A stretch of DNA of 7,679 bases from Actinomycetota bacterium. GTDB lineage: Bacteria > Actinomycetota > Actinomycetes > S36-B12 > UBA5976. The stretch covers positions 1 to 7,679 of the forward strand of contig VGAH01000043.1 of assembly GCA_016870945.1 (NCBI GenBank), in the 5' to 3' direction. Shown piece after piece: positions 1-5,714 of the stretch; the stretch's first letter is position 1, and every line of letters starts with the position of its first letter. The notes beneath the pieces were generated by a model. The model was given only the letters and a program-made list of their open reading frames with translations. It had not been told where the DNA came from and ran no database searches. The position numbers and the translations under genes are program-made.

Positions 1-1
1 T

Positions 2-361
2 ACCAGCGACTTAGGGCTATTGAACTCAGAGAGGCTGCTTGAGGTTCATGGCCGAGCCGACGAAATCGCGCTGATCAACGGGTACAACGTTTCGCTACCA
101 ACCGTGGGCCAAGTTTTAAAGAGCCTGCCCGGCGTTGACGACGCGGTTGCCCTCGTCCGAAATGACCCGGGGGGTGACCAAATGGTCGTCTACATTGCAA
201 GCGAATCTAAGACTCCCCCAGAGTTAAGTGAGGTACGAGCTTTTTTAGCGCGCTCGCTGGGTAGAGGTGCGATACCGGCTTTTCTAGAAGTTTTAGAGGT
301 TTTCCCGCGCACGCGCACTGACAAGATCGATCTCGCAGCCCTTCGCGAATTGACTAAATGA
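2..361 (+). CDS. menE: O-succinylbenzoate--CoA ligase (MenE), C-terminal fragment
   Basis: This is the C-terminal end, about 119 residues, of an AMP-forming acyl-CoA ligase; its 5' part lies outside the window. The frame is open from base 2, so a TTG at base 20 is an internal codon and not a start. Visible family motifs are TSDLG at the left edge (the T-G-D ribose-binding motif), then GRADE around residues 17-21 (the hinge region that starts the mobile C-terminal domain) and PRTRTDKIDLAALR near the end. Lys108 in that last motif is at the position of the catalytic adenylation lysine; the usual Gly before it is Asp. MenE activates o-succinylbenzoate to its CoA ester in the cytoplasm during menaquinone synthesis. 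The MenE assignment rests mainly on menA lying 16 bases downstream on the same strand; the fragment alone would fit other ligases of the superfamily. Confidence 0.82.
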   Translation, partial: TSDLGLLNSERLLEVHGRADEIALINGYNVSLPTVGQVLKSLPGVDDAVALVRNDPGGDQMVVYIASESKTPPELSEVRAFLARSLGRGAIPAFLEVLEVFPRTRTDKIDLAALRELTK

Positions 362-381
362 AGTTCAAATTGACTTCATGA
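358..381 (+). promoter_or_regulatory. menE-menA junction: inverted repeat and 7-codon minicistron
   Basis: ATGAAGT (358-364) and ACTTCAT (373-379) are a perfect 7-base inverted repeat around an 8-base loop. The left arm contains the menE stop TGA (359-361) and the right arm ends inside the menA ATG (378-380). The same 24 bases read ATG AAG TTC AAA TTG ACT TCA TGA. This is a tiny frame whose ATG overlaps the menE stop as ATGA, and whose TGA overlaps the menA start as ATGA. No good Shine-Dalgarno sequence precedes menA, so re-initiation of ribosomes leaving menE is plausible. The stem has only two G-C pairs and would be weak. Any regulatory role is inference. Confidence 0.35.
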
Positions 382-1238
382 AATTAAGAATCTGGGTGCA
401 AGGTGCTAGGCCTCGAACCTTGGGCGCGGCCTTTGCACCGGTGGTGGTTGGTTCTGCACTGGCTGCAGCGCAGAACTCTTTTCAAGTAGGGCTTGCGTTA
501 CTCGCGCTGTTGGTGGCCTTGGGTTTACAAGTCGGTGTCAATTACGCAAACGACTATTCGGACGGGGTGCGTGGTACCGACGCCAACCGCGTTGGCCCAA
601 CTCGACTAGTGGGTCAGGGTTTGGCTAGTCCCAAAGCTGTGAAGAACGCAGCGTTCTTCTCTTTCGCAATCGCTTTGGTAGCTGGGGTGCTTTTAAGCAT
701 TACTTCGGAACAGTTGTGGCTGTTGCCTGTCGGTCTTGTTGCCGTCTTCGCGGCCTGGTTCTACACGGGGGGTAAGAACCCCTACGGCTACCGAGGTTTT
801 GGCGAAGTGGTGGCGTTCGTCTTTTTTGGCCCGGTTGCCGTGTTGGGCACTTCAGTCACTCAACTTGGCAAATTTGACATAAATGCACTTTGGGGTGGGC
901 TAGGTATTGGTTGTTTTGCAGCAGCGCTGTTGCTGATAAACAACATCAGAGACGTACCTAGTGACATCAAGAGTGGCAAAAGAACATTGGCAGTAAAGAT
1001 TGGTGCTAAAAATGCACGCTCGTTGTATTTGCTATTGCTGGTCGCCCCATTTTTCTGTCTTGTTCCCCTCGCCGGCCAACTTGGAAACGGGGTATTCGTG
1101 GGCCTTGTCGCGGCACCGCTCGCGCTGTTGGCCTATCGACCAACGAACCCCGTCCGCGCCTTAGGTCTTACTTCTTTAGCTGAGTTAGTTTTTGCGCTGA
1201 CCTTCTCTATTGGAGTCTTGGGCTTTACCGGGGTCTGA
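378..1238 (+). CDS. menA: 1,4-dihydroxy-2-naphthoate polyprenyltransferase
   Basis: This membrane enzyme of the UbiA family attaches a polyprenyl chain to 1,4-dihydroxy-2-naphthoate, giving demethylmenaquinone. The protein has 286 residues, normal for MenA. The N-terminus (WVQGARPRTLGAAFAP, residues 6-21) matches the usual MenA opening. The first Asp-rich motif is NYANDYSDGVRGTD at residues 55-68 (D59, D62, D68) and the second is NNIRDVPSDIKSGKRTLA at 188-205 (D192, D196). These bind Mg2+ and the prenyl diphosphate. Several hydrophobic helices follow and separate the motifs, as expected. The ATG at 378 is supported by the start of homology right after it; no strong ribosome site is seen, which points to coupling with menE. 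The last 17 codons overlap the 3' end of the minus-strand DUF4229-like gene. The prenyl chain length cannot be read from the sequence. Confidence 0.96.
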   Translation: MKLRIWVQGARPRTLGAAFAPVVVGSALAAAQNSFQVGLALLALLVALGLQVGVNYANDYSDGVRGTDANRVGPTRLVGQGLASPKAVKNAAFFSFAIALVAGVLLSITSEQLWLLPVGLVAVFAAWFYTGGKNPYGYRGFGEVVAFVFFGPVAVLGTSVTQLGKFDINALWGGLGIGCFAAALLLINNIRDVPSDIKSGKRTLAVKIGAKNARSLYLLLLVAPFFCLVPLAGQLGNGVFVGLVAAPLALLAYRPTNPVRALGLTSLAELVFALTFSIGVLGFTGV

Positions 1239-1529
1239 GGCTAGAGAGGCATCGTCGCCCTTCGTTGACTCAATCGCGTCGAGAATTGCGTCTTCTCGTG
1301 CCGCCGCAGAATTGACGCGCTGATTGAAACGTTTCGACCAAGCAAAGACCGCTGTGGAGGCGTTGTCACGGTCTTTGTTGAGCAATAGAAGACTCACCGC
1401 ACCCGAAGCCAACAACGCGACCACGAGCATCCAGAGGTCGCGTAAACCAAGGGCGTAACAGACAGCCAGAGCGACGCCGAAGACCAGAAGTCGCTTTAGC
1501 GTGTAAACGGCCAGGGCCGGAGCCTTCAC
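1185..1529 (-). CDS. DUF4229-like small membrane protein
   Basis: The product is a 114-residue protein of unknown function. Two hydrophobic segments lie at about residues 13-28 and 31-50. A polar tail follows: a basic/aromatic stretch (FAWSKRFNQRVN, about 62-73), an acidic helix-like part (AAAREDAILDAIES, 75-88) and a low-complexity hydrophilic end. Length, membrane topology and the NKDRDNASTAVFAW stretch after the second helix agree with my recollection of the actinobacterial DUF4229 family, which is often found beside menA. The start is GTG at 1529, with a GGGGG run at 1534-1538 acting as the likely ribosome site. The gene converges on menA and its last 17 codons plus stop lie on the opposite strand of menA's final helix. 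It is divergent from the PLDc_N-like gene. No enzyme motif is visible, so only a membrane location can be stated. Confidence 0.8.
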   Translation of the reverse strand: MKAPALAVYTLKRLLVFGVALAVCYALGLRDLWMLVVALLASGAVSLLLLNKDRDNASTAVFAWSKRFNQRVNSAAAREDAILDAIESTKGDDASLASDPGKAQDSNREGQRKN

Positions 1530-1604
1530 CTAGCCCCCGTCGCATTGAACCGGTAGCGAGATGCACTGGACGGGCATAAATTACCGACCAGGGGGTGTAG
1601 CCGA
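1530..1604. promoter_or_regulatory. Divergent intergenic gap with two G-rich ribosome sites
   Basis: This 75-base gap is the only divergent non-coding DNA in the window, so promoters for both small membrane-protein genes should lie here or overlap it. Each side carries a G5 run: GGGGGTG at 1591-1597, 7 bases before the plus-strand GTG, and GGGGG (minus strand, 1534-1538), 4 bases before the minus-strand GTG. An A/T patch at 1574-1584 (CATAAATTA) could hold a -10 element for either direction, and TTGAAC at 1545-1550 resembles a -35 element. The two are not at the right spacing for one standard promoter. I see no convincing operator. The promoter assignment is weak. Confidence 0.35.
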
Positions 1605-1922
1605 GTGACGCTTTTGCTACTGCTGGTCGTTGTTGGTTTGAGCTTGGTCACCTTGACTGACGTTATGCGTGCAGACTCGAGTCGAATCGAAGTGATGCCC
1701 AAGCCACTTTGGATGGTCATGGTCTTGATCCCCTTGTTTGGGCCGATTGCTTGGTACTTAGCGGGGAGGCCACAAAAGTCTGACAAGCCTCGTCCGCCTA
1801 CGAAATCTCGCGGGCCGGCCAAAGGCCCTGACGACGACCCGGATTTTCTCTGGAAGATCGAAAAGAAACTACGCCAAACAAAACGCGACGAAGGTGGGCA
1901 GCCCGAAGCAAGCCCAAGCTAA
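1605..1922 (+). CDS. PLDc_N domain small membrane protein
   Basis: The product is a 105-residue protein. Two hydrophobic helices lie at about residues 2-17 and 33-53; the second reads PLWMVMVLIPLFGPIAWYL, followed by AGRP. The W...P..GP..Y/W....GR pattern is the mark of the PLDc_N (phospholipase D-nuclease N-terminal) membrane domain. No HKD catalytic motif is present, so this is the stand-alone membrane domain and not a phospholipase or cardiolipin synthase. The tail has a basic/proline linker, then DDDPDFLWKIEKKLRQ (about 76-91), a short predicted helix that probably lies in the cytoplasm. GTG at 1605 is chosen because GGGGGTG sits 7 bases upstream and an in-frame stop (TAG at 1599-1601 region) lies close by in the leader. 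Its TAA shares bases with the ccsB stop. The function is unknown; the position between menaquinone and cytochrome c genes hints at a membrane or respiratory role. Confidence 0.85.
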   Translation: MTLLLLLVVVGLSLVTLTDVMRADSSRIEVMPKPLWMVMVLIPLFGPIAWYLAGRPQKSDKPRPPTKSRGPAKGPDDDPDFLWKIEKKLRQTKRDEGGQPEASPS

Positions 1923-2809
1923 ATGCCGGCGTAGCTATGCAAACCTGGAATCAGGATGTTCACGCCAAAGAAGTTAAACAGCAACGTGGCATAACCGACT
2001 AAACCGATGATCATCGTTCGGTTTGGTCGCCAACCGGCGGTAACGCGTGCGTGCAGGTAAGCCGCGTAAGCGACCCAGCTGATTAGCGCCCACGTCTCTT
2101 TCGGATCCCAACCCCAGTAACGACCCCAAGCGTTTTCAGCCCAAATGGCACCGGCGATGACAGCGAAAGTCCAGATGGGAAAACCAAACGCGGTTAGCCG
2201 ATATGTGAAGCGGTCTAAAACCGATTCAGTAGGCGCTGTGGCAAGCCACGGGGCGTCAGACGCTCGTTTTCTCATCCACTCGATGACTAGGCAAGCAATC
2301 GAAGCCCCTGCTGCCACGGTAAATGCGCCAAAAGCCACGATCGCTGCAGAAACGTGGACGATTAGCCAAGCTGAGTTAAGCGCTGGCACTAACGGGCCAG
2401 CTTCGGTGTAGAGAACAGTGACGGCGAGCCCGACCAATGCGAAGACTGGCACTACCACCCAAACCGCTAGCCAATCCGGATTTCTCTTAAGCGAAAGCAC
2501 TAAGAAGGCTGCTAGCCCCGCAAAGGCACCAGACAGCGCGAACTCGTACATGTTGCCCCAGGGGGCCCTCATTACCGCAAGGCCGCGAGTAACTAACGCA
2601 GCCCCTAGCAATGCAAGCGCCAACCAACTAACGGAGTAGCCGATATTTACGGCTCTTGATCTCACAGGTTGCGATTGCGGTTTAGTAGCACTGCCGACCA
2701 AGACTTTTGTTCTGGTATTTGCGTAAACCGTGGCAAAAGCGATCATGGCTATTGCTAGCGCGATAAGCGATGCGTAGACGAGCAAGAGGCTCGTCTGGGC
2801 CAAAGTCAT
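1919..2809 (-). CDS. ccsB: Cytochrome c biogenesis protein CcsB/ResC (heme handling, System II)
   Basis: This polytopic membrane protein of 296 residues is the CcsA/ResC-type partner of ResB. The two together export heme and attach it to the CXXCH motif of apocytochrome c outside the membrane. The tryptophan-rich WWD heme-binding motif is present as WGRYWGWDPKETW at residues 228-240. His152 (in SAWLIVHVSA) and His291 (in PGLHSYAGI) flank it, as expected for the heme-ligating pair of the family. About eight hydrophobic segments are visible, and the region RAPWGNMYEF (81-90) is also typical. The ATG at 2809 overlaps the resB stop as ATGA, and purine-rich GAGAAGAG lies just upstream. A perfect hairpin follows the start codon. 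The TAG stop at 1919-1921 overlaps the stop of the converging PLDc_N-like gene. Nomenclature varies: this type is called CcsA, ResC or, in actinobacteria, often CcsB. Confidence 0.95.
   Translation of the reverse strand: MTLAQTSLLLVYASLIALAIAMIAFATVYANTRTKVLVGSATKPQSQPVRSRAVNIGYSVSWLALALLGAALVTRGLAVMRAPWGNMYEFALSGAFAGLAAFLVLSLKRNPDWLAVWVVVPVFALVGLAVTVLYTEAGPLVPALNSAWLIVHVSAAIVAFGAFTVAAGASIACLVIEWMRKRASDAPWLATAPTESVLDRFTYRLTAFGFPIWTFAVIAGAIWAENAWGRYWGWDPKETWALISWVAYAAYLHARVTAGWRPNRTMIIGLVGYATLLFNFFGVNILIPGLHSYAGI
2776..2796 (-). repeat. Perfect 8-base hairpin just after the ccsB start codon
   Basis: AGACGAGC (2776-2783) and GCTCGTCT (2789-2796) are exact reverse complements separated by five bases. 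In the mRNA the stem begins 13 bases after the A of the ccsB AUG start and lies in codons 5-11. Five of the eight pairs are G-C. It falls within or next to the footprint of an initiating ribosome, so it could modulate ccsB initiation. It encodes part of the first hydrophobic helix, and chance is a real alternative. Confidence 0.45.
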
Positions 2810-4344
2810 TTGACTCTTCTCACCTCGCCTAGCATTTCAGCAATCTCAGAACTAAGGCCTGCATACCCCTGGCGGCTTAGCCCCGCAACCTCAACCACGG
2901 TTTTCTTCTGCGTGTCATTGGTCACCTTGAGCCAAATTCGACGCCTAGGAACAAACAAGCCAAACAACAACCCAATAAGTGCTGCTATCGATGCGACCAA
3001 AACCAGTTGCCTACCGGGCTCGTGAGCAATTTGTAGCGAGATGAACCGATCGACACCTTCAAATCGCACGTGACCAAGCTGGGGCAAAGACCAGACATCA
3101 CCCGGTAGTAACGAGGTGACGCCAAGCCTTTTCATATCTTCGGTGCGTAACTGATAGACGTTCTGGGGCTCACCTGAATCAACCCCTAAATCACCTTGCC
3201 AAGCGACCAAGAACAAGGCTGGGGAATCTGGCGCAGGAAACACAGAAATTGGCCCTCGTTCTTCATCGACTACCGCGCTAGGTAAGAAGATGCCTTCGAG
3301 CCCAACTTGCTGAGGTGCATCAGGGATCTTCACAACACCGATTGACGTGAAGTTGCCGTCTCTAGGTAAGAAGATGACGGAATCAGAGAACTGCACGTGA
3401 CCTGCGGGGTCAGTAACCGTCAAAACCGGCGCGTAACCGTGCCCAGTTAGAAAAATTTTGGTACCTGAGAACTCCAGGGGGTGATTAACTTCGAGCGTCT
3501 CTCGTTGCCAGTTAGCCCCAGGCTCAGATCTAGTTAGTGCGCTTGCGGTGAATTGGCGCGGCGAGCCCTTCTGGGTGCCTTCGCGCTCGAACTCGGCTTC
3601 AAAGTCTTCTAGCTCGAAACCAAATGGTGGCAAGTTCTTGGCATCAAATAATCGCCCGGCGCTAAATTCGTCATAAGCGACCAAGGTGTTGCTAAACCCG
3701 GTGCCTTCTCGTACCAACACTTGCCCGCGATAGCCCCACAAAGCACCTACCGCTACCCCAACAACGATGACGATTAGCGACGCGTGAAACAACAAATTGC
3801 CAGTCTCGCGCGCATAACCTTTCTCAGCAGAAAGACCGGTGCCCGACTTCGCCGCCTTGGTTGCTAACCGCCAGTGATGCTTACGAAACCAGGCTTCTGC
3901 GGTCGTTACTACATCGGCGGCCGATGCTTTGGTGGTGAGTTGCTGGTAGTCGGCTAACCGTGAGAGATCAGCCGGAACCGGCGGTGGCGCGCTTCTTAGA
4001 GAATCTAAGTGCGCCCTTAATCGAGGTACCACGCACCCAATGACAGAAATCAACAGCAACAAATAAATGGCGGTGAACCAAATGGAACCAAAGACGTCGA
4101 ACATGCCCAAGGCGTCGAGCACACGTCCAAGATTTGGGTTGTCTTCTAAGTACTGATTGACGGCACTTACCCCTGCGCTTCGCTGAGGAAACAACGAACC
4201 CGGAATAGCAGCCAAGGCCAGTAGCAGCAACAAGATCAATGCAGTGCGCATGCTGGTGAGCTGTCGCCAGGCCCACCGAGTCGAACCTATGAATCCGATT
4301 GGGGGGGCTTCGTTAGCGCGTGACTTCTTTGGGTCTGGCGACAC
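2806..4344 (-). CDS. resB: Cytochrome c biogenesis protein ResB
   Basis: ResB (Ccs1 family) is the second part of the System II cytochrome c synthetase and works with CcsB. The protein has 512 residues, normal for actinobacteria. Helices lie at about residues 33-50 (ending in the typical IPGSLFPQRS, 47-56), 87-107, 183-203 and 446-466. A large extracytoplasmic domain (about 205-445) sits between the third and fourth helix. His187 in helix 3 and His441 (HEPGRQLV) just before helix 4 are at the positions of the conserved family histidines thought to bind heme. The region KTVVEVAGLSRQGYAGLSSEIAEM near the C-terminus is cytoplasmic. The GTG start at 4344 directly follows the ccdA TAA with no gap, and I see no strong ribosome site, so it probably depends on translation of ccdA. 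Its TGA overlaps the ccsB ATG. Confidence 0.95.
   Translation of the reverse strand: MSPDPKKSRANEAPPIGFIGSTRWAWRQLTSMRTALILLLLLALAAIPGSLFPQRSAGVSAVNQYLEDNPNLGRVLDALGMFDVFGSIWFTAIYLLLLISVIGCVVPRLRAHLDSLRSAPPPVPADLSRLADYQQLTTKASAADVVTTAEAWFRKHHWRLATKAAKSGTGLSAEKGYARETGNLLFHASLIVIVVGVAVGALWGYRGQVLVREGTGFSNTLVAYDEFSAGRLFDAKNLPPFGFELEDFEAEFEREGTQKGSPRQFTASALTRSEPGANWQRETLEVNHPLEFSGTKIFLTGHGYAPVLTVTDPAGHVQFSDSVIFLPRDGNFTSIGVVKIPDAPQQVGLEGIFLPSAVVDEERGPISVFPAPDSPALFLVAWQGDLGVDSGEPQNVYQLRTEDMKRLGVTSLLPGDVWSLPQLGHVRFEGVDRFISLQIAHEPGRQLVLVASIAALIGLLFGLFVPRRRIWLKVTNDTQKKTVVEVAGLSRQGYAGLSSEIAEMLGEVRRVK
3971..4014 (-). repeat. Cluster of inverted repeats inside resB
   Basis: GCCGG-AA-CCGGC occupies 3971-3982. 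A second element follows a few bases later: CTTAGA-GAA-TCTAAG at 3995-4009, flanked by GCGC on both sides. The second could form a stem of about ten pairs with a small bulge. Both lie in the sequence coding for the proline-rich linker after ResB helix 2 (about residues 112-127). They may be by-products of codon choice. No function is claimed. Confidence 0.3.
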
Positions 4345-5097
4345 TTAGATAACCGTCTCGAACCCAGAGATCCAAGAGCGAAGACTGAACGTGACTTCAG
4401 ACCAAAGACCCGTGACTAACAGCACGCCAATGGTGATAAGCAGGCCGCCACCGATTCGGGTTATAAGAACCTGGTGTCTGCGCAGAACCGGTAGAACATT
4501 CACGACCCACTGAAAGCCGAGTGCAATCGCGATGAACGGCAGCCCGAGCCCTAAGGAATAGATGAGTGAGAGCAACGCACCTCGCCCAGCGTCGCTTTGA
4601 CTAAATGCCATGGCTTGTACCGCAGCCAGGGTGGGGCCAATGCAGGGAGTCCAACCAACCGCGAACACAACACCGACAATTGGTGCGCCCCAAAGGCCGC
4701 GAACAGGGTTCACTCTTATTCGAGCTTCGCGCATGAACCAAGAAAAACCGCCGAGATAGCCGACACCTAACAAGATGACGAACACCCCCAGCACTCGCTC
4801 GATTGCCGGGGCAGAACGAACCAACCATGACCCGATCTCGCCGAAAAGTGCCCCGTACAAAACGAACACCGCGCTAAAGCCCGCAACGAAAAGTGCGGTA
4901 CCAGCGACCATGAGTCTGCGTCGTTTCGCTTTTTGTAGATCAGAGAGCGAGCCACTTAAGCCCGTCACGTAGGCGAGGTAGCCCGGCACGAGTGGAACCA
5001 CGCACGGCGACAAGAAAGAAACCACACCGGCAAGAAACGCCAGTGCAGCGGCTATCAAAAACGGGCCAGAGACCACCAACTCGCCGATGTCGTTCAA
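4345..5097 (-). CDS. ccdA: Thiol-disulfide electron transporter CcdA
   Basis: CcdA, related to the core of DsbD, carries reducing equivalents from cytoplasmic thioredoxin across the membrane to ResA. It has 250 residues with six or so hydrophobic helices. The two redox cysteines are in the expected places: Cys32 in LSPCVVPLVPGYLAYVTGLS (helix 1) and Cys152 in VGWTPCIGPTLAAV (helix 4), each followed by proline-containing motifs typical of the family. The start is TTG at 5097, which overlaps the resA stop as TTGA. Homology begins close behind it, and no alternative ATG or GTG in frame precedes the first helix. With no clear Shine-Dalgarno sequence, translation is probably coupled to resA. The stop directly abuts the resB GTG. 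Confidence 0.95.
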   Translation of the reverse strand: MNDIGELVVSGPFLIAAALAFLAGVVSFLSPCVVPLVPGYLAYVTGLSGSLSDLQKAKRRRLMVAGTALFVAGFSAVFVLYGALFGEIGSWLVRSAPAIERVLGVFVILLGVGYLGGFSWFMREARIRVNPVRGLWGAPIVGVVFAVGWTPCIGPTLAAVQAMAFSQSDAGRGALLSLIYSLGLGLPFIAIALGFQWVVNVLPVLRRHQVLITRIGGGLLITIGVLLVTGLWSEVTFSLRSWISGFETVI

Positions 5098-5684
5098 GAG
5101 GGCGACTCAACCTTCTTGCCTAGAACTTCGTCTATTACTGCGCGCAACGTGGGTGCGGTGGTAGCCCCCAAGATCCGAGCCGCGATTCGATTGTCTTGGT
5201 CTAACACCAACGTGGACGGAATTGCACTTGGCGGCAAGGTGTTGCCAAACGACAAGAGCGTCTGGCTGCTCGGGTCGAAAATGCTCGGGTAAACAACCTC
5301 AAAACGTCTTTGAAAAGCCTGAGCAGATGGCAACGAATCACGCACGTTTACGCCGATGAAATTAACCCCGTCCGGCTTTGTTGCTTCGGCTACTTCATTT
5401 AGAACTTCAGCTTCTGCGCGACAAGGGGCACACCATGACGCCCAGACATTTATGACTTTTGCATTTGCCGCGCCACCAAGAGATAAGTCTTGGCCTTCGA
5501 GACTCTTGCCAGCAAACTCCACCGGCTCGCCCCGATCTGTTTCAGCAACGAAACTCACACTGCCATCACCTGATATGAAACCGATTTCTGACGGGCGAGC
5601 AAACCCATCGTCACCGCTTGCCGAACCGCAGCTTGCAAGAGCCACTGCGGCAAACCCCGCAAAGAAAACTCTTTTGAGTTTCAC
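5094..5684 (-). CDS. resA: ResA-like thioredoxin lipoprotein
   Basis: This extracytoplasmic thiol-disulfide oxidoreductase reduces the cysteines of apocytochrome c before heme is attached, using electrons from CcdA. From GTG 5684 the protein has 196 residues. A short basic N-terminus (KLKR) is followed by a hydrophobic stretch and the lipobox LASC, so Cys19 is probably lipidated and the protein anchored outside the membrane. The active site is WCAPC (84-88) in VINVWASWCAPCRAE. The cis-proline loop is AIPSTLV (P156). The start is uncertain: GTG at 5705 is in frame and starts one base after the previous gene's stop, adding VNLDSRK. I prefer 5684 because it gives a compact lipoprotein signal with an uninterrupted basic n-region. 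The two starts arise from a local tandem duplication. The frame stays open upstream to 6065, but that stretch is a shadow of the phosphatase gene. Confidence 0.93.
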   Translation of the reverse strand: MKLKRVFFAGFAAVALASCGSASGDDGFARPSEIGFISGDGSVSFVAETDRGEPVEFAGKSLEGQDLSLGGAANAKVINVWASWCAPCRAEAEVLNEVAEATKPDGVNFIGVNVRDSLPSAQAFQRRFEVVYPSIFDPSSQTLLSFGNTLPPSAIPSTLVLDQDNRIAARILGATTAPTLRAVIDEVLGKKVESPS

Positions 5685-5714
5685 CTTACGGCTATCGAGG
5701 TTCACCTCACGGCT
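5676..5714 (-). repeat. 21-base tandem duplication over the resA start
   Basis: On the plus strand GAGTTTCACCTTACGGCT (5676-5693) and GAGGTTCACCTCACGGCT (5697-5714) match at 16 of 18 bases, with a period of exactly 21. Each copy carries one candidate resA start codon (GTG at 5684 and at 5705, minus strand) in the same frame, with the same AGCCGTRAG context before it. The upstream copy also contains the histidine phosphatase stop TGA (5707-5709). The downstream start is followed by a weak AAACTC-AAAA-GAGTTT hairpin in the mRNA. Confidence 0.7.

Noticed and set aside
20..22. TTG as a start for a short 113-residue protein at the left edge
   Set aside because: The frame is open to the window edge and the codons before it read TSDLG, a conserved motif of the ligase family, so the gene is simply cut by the window.
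1545..1580. Promoter made of TTGAAC (1545-1550) and CATAAA (1575-1580)
   Set aside because: The spacer is 24 bases, too long for a standard sigma-70-type promoter; kept only as a weak note in the intergenic feature.
1526..1822. Minus-strand 98-codon frame opposite the PLDc_N-like gene
   Set aside because: It is opposite a gene with a recognisable domain and good ribosome site, and shows no domain itself.
3968..4276. Minus-strand 102-codon frame within resB
   Set aside because: It is a frame-shifted shadow of the ResB N-terminal region, which is intact in its own frame.
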